Shown here: one piece after another, positions 51,549 to 59,290 of the stretch
How the letters are laid out: each line of letters begins with the position of its first letter
Position numbering within the stretch: position 1 is the first letter of the stretch
Assembly: GCA_037189985.1 (NCBI GenBank)
Contig: JBBCJX010000008.1
Span: forward strand, 1-64,000
Direction: 5' to 3'
Source of the DNA: UBA2031 sp037189985
Lineage (GTDB): Bacteria; Pseudomonadota; Gammaproteobacteria; Pseudomonadales; Moraxellaceae
Length of the DNA: 64,000 nucleotides
Translations under genes and position numbers: made by a program
Notes under the pieces: model-generated
What the model was told of the DNA's origin: nothing
Seen by the model: the letters and a program-made list of their open reading frames with translations, nothing else
The model's database searches: none

Positions 51549-53414
51549 TCAATTGGATTTCTTGTTGATGACTTCATACGGCTTGCTGCCACTCTTGCGG
51601 GCTTCGTTGTCTTGTTCCAGCGTGCTGAGACTTGGTGCACCGCCGGATGACTTGAACAGTTCAGCGGCGCGTTGGGCACCCTGCTGTCGCTCGCGAGACC
51701 GGGCTGCTTCCCGTTCCTGAAATTCTGCGCTCACTCGCTGGTTGGTTCTTTGCTGATTGCGGTTGGCTAGCTCCCTGTCCAGTCCCGCCTGTACGTTTGG
51801 ATCGTTGACGGTGGAGCGCAGTCTCACAATGGCACCTTCATCCATGGTGGATAGCCGGTCGAATCGCATCAGCCATGCTCCCCAGTGGTTGCCACCCAAT
51901 TCCCGTGCATAGCGTTCGGCAAGTTCGAAGTCGCTTTTGGGTTGGTAATAGCCGAATTGATCCTGGCGAACGGTCTGCATGACATGTTGGATGAAAGCAG
52001 GTTTGTTCTGTCTCAGCGCGGCTTCTGCGGCTCGCTTCTCGGCTTCGCGCATGGCGTTTTTTTGCTTCAGTTCGGCGTGTGCTGCTCGCATGTCGGATTC
52101 GAGCATGGAGTTGTTCTCTTGCAGCGCGGCAAACATGGTGGAGGGGGCACCTTTCGTGGCGATAGTGCCTTTGTGGCTTGATGATCCAGCCCACTGGACT
52201 TGGTCGGGTATGCCGTCCCCACCTAAAGCAAAGGCTTCCCAACTGCCGTCTTTAGCCTGGGCGGCGAAGAAATCCTTGTCGCTGTCACTCCCCAGGAAAA
52301 CCATGTTGCCAAACTCCGTTTTCCCGGAGCCTGCAGATGCTTTTCCGGGAAACAGGCTGAACCGGGCGGGCTTGCCTTTGTTATATACCAACAAGCGGCG
52401 AGCCGTGCGCCCGTCTGGCAGGCGAAAATCCACAAAATAGGGTGTGAAAAAGAAATAGGGTTTGAAGCTGTCGCGAGGCAGTGATCCGGCGATTGGCTCG
52501 GGCAATGCGGTGATGTCACCAATGCTGCTATCCAGCGGTTCGCCCCATGGCTGCAGGATCAGTTTTTTCCCTTCCGGCGACAGGGCATGAATGAAGTCAT
52601 GGTGCAGTCCCACCGCTTGATAGCGTTCGGATAGCAGTTTTGCCTTGCCTGGAGTGTTGAAGCCTTCACGAATGAAATTTGTCTCAATAAGGCCGATGCC
52701 ATTGGCATAAGCAACCGCTAAAAGACCCTTGAGCAATCGGGGGGGAGTGCCGGCATCCATGTCGGTGAGAGTCAGCCAGACGCCATTGTGGGCCTCAAAG
52801 AGCGTCAGCGTAGAGTTGCCGTTGGCATCCGGCTTGCCAAAAGCGGCCAGCATGTTGCCCACGAGTGCTGGATCGGTTGCCTCTGCGTTATCCGTCTGCC
52901 GGAGCCGTTGCCGGACAGGGTGCTTTTGCGTGGACCCCATGTCGTTGATGGCATGGACTTGGGTGAATTCTGATGGATGTATTCTTTGACCCCGGTACTC
53001 CTGATAAATCACGGAGAAAAACTCCGCCTTGGCGGGCTTCACATAAATACGACCCAGAAAAACGCCGGCAGGTGCGGGCATGAATACCAGTTCGGGGTAG
53101 TCCGGCTTGATTATCCAGCGGGCTTTGGCGGCTTCCCGGTAGGGGACATCACCATCCACAGCTTCCTGGGCAATCACTCCCCAGAGCAGTTCACCATTCT
53201 TGTTGTGCCTGCCCCACACGCTCAGGAAAAAAGTCTCCTTGTCCTTCTGATTGATATGGTTCTTGACGATCCAAGTCACCATGGCAGGGTTGCCTTGCAC
53301 CAGGTTTTCCTTGCGCACAATGTCATCAAGCGTGGCGGCCTGTACCTGACAGCCCGTGGCTATCAATAGCAGGGCCATGAGCATGGTTCTCAGGGAGGGT
53401 ATGGCTTTTTCCAT
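51549..53414 (-). CDS. Large predicted lipoprotein with LGGN/LSTLE C-terminal module, paralogue A
   Basis: The 621-residue protein has a lipoprotein-like signal ending ATGC (Cys22). A beta-rich N-terminal part precedes a charged helical, probably coiled-coil segment (about 433–469). A C-terminal module carries LGGN (506–509), LSTLE (596–600) and PYE (612–614). Spacings of 90 and 16 residues match the 91 and 16 of the next protein, which supports duplication. AGGGA precedes the ATG at 53414; the frame extends to 53483. It lies 65 bp after the DUF3592-type gene and 31 bp before its paralogue. I do not recognise the family. Confidence 0.75.
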   Translation of the reverse strand: MEKAIPSLRTMLMALLLIATGCQVQAATLDDIVRKENLVQGNPAMVTWIVKNHINQKDKETFFLSVWGRHNKNGELLWGVIAQEAVDGDVPYREAAKARWIIKPDYPELVFMPAPAGVFLGRIYVKPAKAEFFSVIYQEYRGQRIHPSEFTQVHAINDMGSTQKHPVRQRLRQTDNAEATDPALVGNMLAAFGKPDANGNSTLTLFEAHNGVWLTLTDMDAGTPPRLLKGLLAVAYANGIGLIETNFIREGFNTPGKAKLLSERYQAVGLHHDFIHALSPEGKKLILQPWGEPLDSSIGDITALPEPIAGSLPRDSFKPYFFFTPYFVDFRLPDGRTARRLLVYNKGKPARFSLFPGKASAGSGKTEFGNMVFLGSDSDKDFFAAQAKDGSWEAFALGGDGIPDQVQWAGSSSHKGTIATKGAPSTMFAALQENNSMLESDMRAAHAELKQKNAMREAEKRAAEAALRQNKPAFIQHVMQTVRQDQFGYYQPKSDFELAERYARELGGNHWGAWLMRFDRLSTMDEGAIVRLRSTVNDPNVQAGLDRELANRNQQRTNQRVSAEFQEREAARSRERQQGAQRAAELFKSSGGAPSLSTLEQDNEARKSGSKPYEVINKKSN

Positions 53415-53479
53415 GATATTTCCCTTTTCATCAAATACGTTTGATTCGTCGTGCGGCAACTCTCTTGCCTTATTCCTTT

Positions 53480-54193
53480 TCACGCTTTGCGCTGTTTTCC
53501 GCGTTTACTCGCCACTACCGGTGCAGCTCCTCGCGGACGGGTGGCTTTGCGCGGTTTTTCCCTCCCTGCATTTTCCCTGCGGTGTTCCTGCCAGCCTTTC
53601 CACGCCATCCGGAACAGATGAGCACCCACGCCGATGAAAACGAGGCCCACGCCCACGAACACCACGAGCCAGCCGCTCGCTCCCGGTTTCAGCACGGCCT
53701 TGCCCGGGTTGGCGGGGTCTACCCATACCGTGACTGCCGTGCCGGGCAGCCATTCGCGGGTGAGGCGGGCTTGCAGCCATTCACGGTCGACGGTTTTTTC
53801 CTGGTCGTAGCTGAGGCGGCTGCCTTCGTGCTCTTTGCCGTTCACGATGTAGCGGTAGCGCAGGCGTGGTTCCCAGTAAGGATTCGTTGAGCGGGGTGAG
53901 CGGGTTTGGGCGATGCGGGCCTCAGTCATTACACCGGGTGTGGCCTGCCAGTGCGTGCTGCGCCAGCCCTCCCAGAGTGACTGGCTGTAAAGCGCCGAGA
54001 GGGCCAAGCCCAAGGCGACGAGCCCGGCGGCGAGAATGCCCATGGAGGTATCGGTCTGGTCCAGCCGGGGCAGGAGAGCCTGCCAGAGCCGGGGCGGTAG
54101 CAGCATCAGAATGAAGCCGATGATCAAGGGGGAAAGGCCAAGACCCAGTAACCAGAATGAAGCGTCCATCACAGAAAACATCAGGGAATCCAT
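53480..54193 (-). CDS. DUF3592-type membrane protein
   Basis: The protein of about 237 residues has three likely membrane helices (about 12–32, 50–70 and 170–193). Between the second and third lies a soluble domain of about 100 residues, with WQATPGVMTEARI and RYRYIVNGKEHEGSRL, matching the DUF3592 pattern. A basic tail (KPRKATRPRGAAP…KRGKQRK) follows. Three close in-frame ATGs make the start uncertain; 54193 is used. It is the first gene of the nine-gene minus-strand unit. DUF3592 proteins have no known function. Confidence 0.72.
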   Translation of the reverse strand: MDSLMFSVMDASFWLLGLGLSPLIIGFILMLLPPRLWQALLPRLDQTDTSMGILAAGLVALGLALSALYSQSLWEGWRSTHWQATPGVMTEARIAQTRSPRSTNPYWEPRLRYRYIVNGKEHEGSRLSYDQEKTVDREWLQARLTREWLPGTAVTVWVDPANPGKAVLKPGASGWLVVFVGVGLVFIGVGAHLFRMAWKGWQEHRRENAGREKPRKATRPRGAAPVVASKRGKQRKA

Positions 54194-54364
54194 TTGTGGG
54201 GGCAGGCAGGGGTGCCTCTGCAAGTGCCTGAAGACAAAGCCTGTTTACAAAGATTAGGCCGGGTGGGGTATCCCTTGAACAGGGGGGTGGGGGACGGGCG
54301 TGGCAAGTAAGGGACGGAAGGATGGCCCGAGCCTTGGTGGAACAGGCTGCGACACTATGTCGCA

Positions 54365-54392
54365 TTGGTGTATGGCCCAGTCTCCCTACAAT
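54365..54392 (+). promoter_or_regulatory. Sigma-70-like promoter of the TonB-dependent receptor gene
   Basis: TTGGTG and TACAAT are spaced by 16 bp, 32 bp upstream of the chosen start codon. No Fur-type palindrome was seen. Confidence 0.55.
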
Positions 54393-54424
54393 GCGCGGCG
54401 TCATTCATCAGCCGTGGAGCCACC

Positions 54425-56512
54425 ATGTCTTGCCGTGTTGTCCGAACTGCCGGAGGCCCTGTTTTGATGGTGTTTTGCCTTCCCTTGGCCTTGGGCAGTA
54501 CGACCCTGTCAGCGGAAGAGCTACCGGCAAGCGAGCAGCTTTTGCCTCAAGTCGATGTCAGGGCAACGCCCGATGCGGTCTCCACTGTACCGTCACTGGA
54601 AACAGCCAGGCGAGCCATGGCTGAAACAGCCGGCGGAGCCTCGGTGGTGGATGCGCGTGAATACCGTGAGGGGCGTGTGTCTACTCCTGCTGATGCTCTG
54701 CGTTATGCGCCCGGCGTTTTTGTGGCTTCACGTTTTGGCAGCGAGGAGTCCCGGTTGTCCATCCGCGGCTCCGGTTTGCAGCGTACTTTCCACGGCCGTG
54801 GCGTGATGTTGCTGCAGGATGGAGTGCCACTGAACTTGGCTGACGGTGGTGTGGATTTCCAGGCAATCGAGCCTCTGGCGTCGCAGTACCTGGAGGTGTA
54901 TCGCGGTGCCAATGCCTTGGCCCACGGTGCAACCACGCTGGGAGGTGCGATCCAGTATGCGAGTCCGACCGGACGTGATGCTGTTCCGGAGGTTCGGCTT
55001 GAGGCAGGCAGTTTCGGTTATGAGCGCTTGTATGGCCAGCTGGCCGCCGCAAGCGACAAGGCCGACGTATTCGTGAGTGCCTCCCACTATGGCCGTGACG
55101 GTTTTCAGGAACACTCCCGGCAGGATACACAACGGCTTTTTGCCAATGCCGGTTATCGTTCTTCGGATGTGCTGGAGCATCGTTTTTTTCTGGCCGTGGT
55201 ACAGACAGACTCCGAGTTGCCGGGCTCATTGACCGAGCAGGAGTTGCGATCGGGTCAGGTACGCCAGGCGGCCCCCGGTAATATCACCAACCACCAGAAG
55301 CGTGATTTCGATTTGTGGCGCGGCTCCTACAAACTGAGCTGGCAACCTTCGACAACACAGCGCCTGGATGTCTCCACTTTCTACAGTGCCAAGGATCTTG
55401 TTCATCCGATTCATCAGGTGTTGTTGCAGGATTCGCAGGATTACGGCGCTGACCTGCGCTGGGTCACGGAGGCTCCGTTTGGCAGGAGCCAGGACCAGTT
55501 CGTTCTGGGGGTTCGGGCCATTCGCGGTGACACGGACGATGATCGTTTCGTGACCGTTGGCGGCTTGCCGGGAGCACGCACGGACAAGAGTGAGCAGCGT
55601 GCTGAAAACACGGATGCCTATGTGCAATATCGCTTTGGTTTTGCAGAGGATTGGTCGCTGGTGTCCGGCCTACAGCGTGTCTCAGCTCTTCGGGATTACC
55701 GGGATCTCTTTTTTTCTCCTCCTGCCGATCCTGACAAGACATTTTCTCGTCGTTACGAGAAATGGGTGCCTCGTGCTGGTGTCCTTTTCCGTGCGGCCGA
55801 TCAGGTTCAGGTGTACGCCAATGTCAGTGGTGTTTTTGAGCCGCCCAGTTTTGGTGAGCTGACAGGTGGCCCGGGCGTGGACATTCTGGATGCACAGGAA
55901 GGCCGCTCCGTCGAGTTGGGTTCACGCGGCAAGCTGGGTGTGTCAGGCGAGCTTGGCTGGGATGTCACGCTCTATCAGGCTGACCTCAAGAAAGAGTTGA
56001 TCGCCTATCAGGTAAGCCCAAGCGTTTCCCGTACCCTCAATGCCGACCGCACAGTGCATAGGGGCATCGAAGCAGGTTTCTCGCTGGCCTTCCGGGAAAA
56101 TTGGCAGGGCCGCCTCAGTTATCAGTTGAACGATTTCCGCTTTGATGGTGATGCCAACTATGGCGACAACGATATTCCAGGTGTGCCTCGGCAGGTCGCG
56201 AATGCCGAGCTGATGTACCGTTTTCTGGAGGGGCGTGTTTATGCCGGACCGACACTGACGGCAGCTTCGTCAGCCTGGGTGGATCACCGCAATACCCTTA
56301 AGGCACCGGGGTATGCCGTGTATGGCCTCAAGGTCGGTCAGCAGGTCAATGCTGCTCTGTCATGGTTTCTGGAAGGACGCAATCTGGGTGACAAGGCCTA
56401 TGCTGCCACGACAGGTGTGGCAATCGATGCAAGCAACCCGCCCAACCAGCGCCTTTTCAATCCGGGTGATGGCCGCAGTGTATATGCGGGTCTTACCTGG
56501 CAGTTCCGCTGA
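54425..56512 (+). CDS. TonB-dependent outer-membrane receptor
   Basis: The 695-residue precursor has a signal peptide (about 1–30) and a plug domain (about 45–155). The plug carries the usual RYAPGVFVASRFGSEESRLSIRGSG and AHGATTLGGAI segments. A 22-strand barrel ends in WQFR with a C-terminal aromatic/Arg end. Architecture is like siderophore receptors of the FecA/FhuA group; no N-terminal signalling extension was seen, and the ligand is unknown. GGAG precedes the start at 54425. A longer open frame from 54365 starts inside the promoter and is rejected. It is convergent with the GFA gene. Confidence 0.92.
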   Translation: MSCRVVRTAGGPVLMVFCLPLALGSTTLSAEELPASEQLLPQVDVRATPDAVSTVPSLETARRAMAETAGGASVVDAREYREGRVSTPADALRYAPGVFVASRFGSEESRLSIRGSGLQRTFHGRGVMLLQDGVPLNLADGGVDFQAIEPLASQYLEVYRGANALAHGATTLGGAIQYASPTGRDAVPEVRLEAGSFGYERLYGQLAAASDKADVFVSASHYGRDGFQEHSRQDTQRLFANAGYRSSDVLEHRFFLAVVQTDSELPGSLTEQELRSGQVRQAAPGNITNHQKRDFDLWRGSYKLSWQPSTTQRLDVSTFYSAKDLVHPIHQVLLQDSQDYGADLRWVTEAPFGRSQDQFVLGVRAIRGDTDDDRFVTVGGLPGARTDKSEQRAENTDAYVQYRFGFAEDWSLVSGLQRVSALRDYRDLFFSPPADPDKTFSRRYEKWVPRAGVLFRAADQVQVYANVSGVFEPPSFGELTGGPGVDILDAQEGRSVELGSRGKLGVSGELGWDVTLYQADLKKELIAYQVSPSVSRTLNADRTVHRGIEAGFSLAFRENWQGRLSYQLNDFRFDGDANYGDNDIPGVPRQVANAELMYRFLEGRVYAGPTLTAASSAWVDHRNTLKAPGYAVYGLKVGQQVNAALSWFLEGRNLGDKAYAATTGVAIDASNPPNQRLFNPGDGRSVYAGLTWQFR

Positions 56513-56520
56513 GTCTTTTT

Positions 56521-56919
56521 TCAGGAGCGGGTGGCATCGCCCGGAAGGTCGTACCACAGGGCTTTTGATTCCGTATGAACATGCTTTTGCTGTTGCGGTA
56601 CGAACGGGCTGTCCAGCGTTCCCAACGGAAACGAAACCCAGTCAGGAAATGCCTGGCTTCCCTGCCAGCGCAGCGGAGAGCCGCAAACCGAGCAGAAACT
56701 GCGCGTGATGCTGTCTGACGAAGCATAGTGTTGCAGCAGATGTTCACCGTGGATGAAACGGTGTGACTGCAAGCGGACGCTGCCATAACTGCCGAAGGCC
56801 GTGCCATGAATCTTGCGGCACATGCTGCAGTGGCAGTGTGAGACTGCCTTGATCGGGCCGGTGACCGTGTAAGTCACGCCACCGCAAAGGCAACTGCCGT
56901 GATACACGGGATTGCTCAT
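56521..56919 (-). CDS. GFA family (CENP-V-like) zinc protein
   Basis: The 132-residue protein matches the glutathione-dependent formaldehyde-activating enzyme/CENP-V family. Zinc-binding cysteines occur as CLCGG near residue 10, CHCSMCRK near 29–36, and CSVCGSP near 78. Most members have no proven enzyme activity. It is followed only eight bases later by the end of the TonB receptor gene on the other strand. It lies 46 bp downstream of the lexA stop and could be read through from lexA. Confidence 0.9.
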   Translation of the reverse strand: MSNPVYHGSCLCGGVTYTVTGPIKAVSHCHCSMCRKIHGTAFGSYGSVRLQSHRFIHGEHLLQHYASSDSITRSFCSVCGSPLRWQGSQAFPDWVSFPLGTLDSPFVPQQQKHVHTESKALWYDLPGDATRS

Positions 56920-56965
56920 GAGATTGGTTGGTACCTGTTCTGGCGAGCAGTTCAGATGCAGAGGT

Positions 56966-57574
56966 TCAGACCCCGAAGGAATCCCGGATAAGGCCCACGA
57001 ATACCCCTTCGATCACCAGATTTTCAGGTGCAATCAGCATGGGCTGGTAGGAAGTATTGGCCGGTACCAGTTTGATGCTCGAGCCCTCTTGGTCTAGATA
57101 CTTCACAGTGACTTCATTCTCGATGCGGGCCACCACGATCTGGCCTTTGCGGGCGATGTTGGTCTTGTAGACGGCAATCAGGTCGCCTTCCAGAATGCCG
57201 GCATCCTTCATGGAGTCGCCTTTCACGCGCAGCAGGTAGGTTGGGCGCTTGGCGAACAGACCCTTGGGGACGGGCAGGGCTTCGTCGTGGTTTTCAATTG
57301 CCTCTATGGGCAGGCCGGCTGCCACAGAGCCGATTACGGGGATGAGGTCCGAATCCTCAGGTGTATCCAGCAACTGGATGCCGCGCGAAAGTTCCGGGTG
57401 CAGCTTGATATAGCCTTTCTGTTCCAGGGCGCGCAGATGGTCGGCAGCGGCATTCTTGGACTTGAAGCCGAAGCGCAGGGCCACCTCGGCGCGGGTGGGC
57501 GCCATGCCGGTGCGTTCGATGTTCTCGCGGATGAAGTCCAGGATTTCTGCCTGGCGGGTGGTCAAGCCTTCCAT
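56966..57574 (-). CDS. lexA: LexA repressor
   Basis: This is the SOS regulon repressor with autoproteolysis stimulated by RecA. At 202 residues (from the ATG at 57574) it has the E. coli LexA length. An N-terminal winged helix is followed by the cleavage site VAA|GLP (A86–G87), catalytic S121 in GDSM and K158 in VKYL. The ATG at 57574 is preferred because AGAGG is nine bases upstream; the ATG three codons earlier would abut it. A perfect LexA box lies 46 bp upstream, consistent with autorepression. Confidence 0.96.
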   Translation of the reverse strand: MEGLTTRQAEILDFIRENIERTGMAPTRAEVALRFGFKSKNAAADHLRALEQKGYIKLHPELSRGIQLLDTPEDSDLIPVIGSVAAGLPIEAIENHDEALPVPKGLFAKRPTYLLRVKGDSMKDAGILEGDLIAVYKTNIARKGQIVVARIENEVTVKYLDQEGSSIKLVPANTSYQPMLIAPENLVIEGVFVGLIRDSFGV

Positions 57575-57619
57575 TTGCCGCATCCTCTGTAAGCAATTCG
57601 CCTGACGCTATCACGGAAA

Positions 57620-57635
57620 CTGTCCATATGTACAG
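57620..57635. promoter_or_regulatory. LexA (SOS) box
   Basis: CTGTCCATATGTACAG has the perfect CTGT-N8-ACAG form of gammaproteobacterial LexA sites. It lies between lexA and a divergent small open frame, so it could control both. Confidence 0.92.
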
Positions 57636-57725
57636 TCCTGTTATTGCGTCCAGCCCACGGCAGGCATCATGGCGACGGCCGGTCAGATTCTGACAGTTAT
57701 GTCGGACTGACATGCCGGTTTGGTA

Positions 57726-57947
57726 ATGCTGGAGCCAGGGCATGCAAAACGGTTTAGCCGTTCTCGTCCCTGCAACCTTGAGCATCAGCGGCAATCCGCC
57801 CGGACGTATGGCAGCAAGGCCGCGATCATCTTCATGGCCCGTGCCTTGCAATGGATTGGCGGGGGGCGCTACCGTAGCGCCGTTGCGGCCATGGCTGCCG
57901 GACCACAACCGGCATGGGTGGCGCAGTCCTTCAAGGCCACGGGATGA
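57726..57947 (+). CDS. Possible SOS-linked small protein, 73 residues
   Basis: The frame runs divergently from lexA and starts 90 bp after the LexA box. From about codon 30 on it shows the C/G-ending codon preference of real genes here. The C-terminal half (SKAAIIFMARALQWIGGG…) could form an amphipathic or membrane helix. I do not recognise it; SulA-type division inhibitors sit in this place in Pseudomonas but are longer. The ribosome binding site is weak, so this remains a candidate. The rest of the 345-bp gap holds only the SOS box. Confidence 0.35.
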   Translation: MLEPGHAKRFSRSRPCNLEHQRQSARTYGSKAAIIFMARALQWIGGGRYRSAVAAMAAGPQPAWVAQSFKATG

Positions 57948-57981
57948 CCTCTGCTGTCTTGCAGCAGCACAAAGAAAAACG

Positions 57982-58680
57982 ATGACAACCAGTATCCAGT
58001 ATTACTTCACTTTTGATGACGGCCTTGAACTCAAGTTCAGTGTCGATCTTGACCGCGTTTTTGATCCTCGCAAGGTGCCGGCCGATGCGCCGAAATGGAC
58101 CGAGCTGGGCAACAACCAGTGCAGCAACTGTCCGCTGGACAAGAAGCAGAATTCGCATTGCCCGGCAGCACTGGACCTCGACAAGATGGCCCGTGATTTC
58201 CAGAAGCTCCCCTCCCATACCAAGGCCAATGTGCGTGTGGTGACACCCGAGCGCGAGTACGTGAAGCGTGTCGGGCTGGAGGAGGGCGTGCGTGCGCTCA
58301 TGGGACTCATCATGGCCACCAGCGCCTGCCCGGTATTTGGTGCGCTCAAGGCAAATGCCCGCATGCACCTGCCGTTTGCCAGTCCACAAGAGTTCATCCT
58401 GCGCTCGGCCTCCATGTACCTCATGCGCCAGTATTTCGTGGCGCGTGACGGTGGTACGCCGGACTGGGAACTGAAGGGACTGGTGAAGACCAACGAGCAG
58501 TTGCAACTCGTCAATCATGCTTTCTGGCAGCGCACCGTGGGTGCTTTCCAGAACGATTCCAATTCCAAGGCATTGCTCAGCTTTTTCTCCATGTCCTCCA
58601 GCGTGTCGTCTTCGCTGGATGCGCAACTGGGTAAAGTACGTCCGATGTTCTTCCCCGGTGGACAAGCCGGCACGCCGTGA
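57982..58680 (+). CDS. Conserved hypothetical protein with CxxC cluster
   Basis: The 232-residue protein begins with a beta-rich segment (MTTSIQYYFTFDDGLELKFSVD), then CSNCPLDKKQNSHCP (C46, C49, C57), a probable metal or disulfide site. The remainder looks helical. The start at 57982 is inferred from composition; the frame is open to 57742 without gene-like codon use. Its stop overlaps the next gene by GTGA. I recall similar proteins beside topA in related bacteria but no function. Confidence 0.75.
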   Translation: MTTSIQYYFTFDDGLELKFSVDLDRVFDPRKVPADAPKWTELGNNQCSNCPLDKKQNSHCPAALDLDKMARDFQKLPSHTKANVRVVTPEREYVKRVGLEEGVRALMGLIMATSACPVFGALKANARMHLPFASPQEFILRSASMYLMRQYFVARDGGTPDWELKGLVKTNEQLQLVNHAFWQRTVGAFQNDSNSKALLSFFSMSSSVSSSLDAQLGKVRPMFFPGGQAGTP

Positions 58681-59135
58681 CCACCTTCCTCATCGTTCTG
58701 CTCTGTGTTGTGGCCTTCGTGGTCGGCCAGATGTCCATGCTGCGCCCGAGTGCTCGCGAGACACGGCTGATGGCCTTGCGCATGGAGGCACGTAAACTGG
58801 GTATCAGCGCACGCCTCCTGGCACCTCCGGACTGGTATCGCGGCGAACGGCCGGTGGGCGGCCTGCTGGCCTGCTACTCCCTCATCATCGAGGATGCCGC
58901 CAAGGGCCTGCCTCATTTCCGGGCGGAGCGCCTGGATGATGGCGAATGGGTGCCGCGTGTGGGTGACCGCGCCGTGCTGGCGGCACTTTCCCTGCCGCCT
59001 GAGGCCGAGGCACTGCTGGCGCTGGAGGCTCGGGCCAATGCCGTGAGCCTGTGGTGGAAGGAGGGACTGGGGCCGGAGGCATTGCCGGCACTCCATCTCC
59101 TGCTCCAGCAATTGATGGAAAAAGCCAAGAAATAA
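58677..59135 (+). CDS. Conserved hypothetical membrane-anchored protein
   Basis: The 152-residue protein has one N-terminal membrane helix (about 3–20) and a cytoplasmic helical domain. The start is GTG at 58677, overlapping the previous stop (GTGA), so the two genes are translationally coupled. It lies upstream of topA but is separated from it by topA's own promoter. No function is recognised. Confidence 0.75.
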   Translation: MTTFLIVLLCVVAFVVGQMSMLRPSARETRLMALRMEARKLGISARLLAPPDWYRGERPVGGLLACYSLIIEDAAKGLPHFRAERLDDGEWVPRVGDRAVLAALSLPPEAEALLALEARANAVSLWWKEGLGPEALPALHLLLQQLMEKAKK

Positions 59136-59205
59136 CAGGCATTTGCCATGCCTTCTTAAACCCCTTCCACGGGGTGTTCAAAAAACAATCACAACGGCAC
59201 TCTGC

Positions 59206-59234
59206 TTGACCAAGCCCGTCTTGCCTCTTATATA
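59206..59234 (+). promoter_or_regulatory. Sigma-70 promoter of topA
   Basis: TTGACC and TATATA are separated by an ideal 17 bp, about 57 bp upstream of the topA start codon. This is among the best promoters in the window. Confidence 0.75.
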
Positions 59235-59290
59235 TGCCGACTCTTTGGCCGGTCCCGGTCATTCCTACATTCGCACGAGCTGTGAACTCC

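Noticed and set aside
54224..54424. Fur box upstream of the TonB-dependent receptor
   Set aside because: No 19-bp Fur-type palindrome is visible; only a sigma-70-like promoter is supported.
57620..57981. sulA in the lexA–topA gap
   Set aside because: The short frame is far below SulA length and shows no SulA-like segment that I can recognise; only a generic small-protein call is kept.
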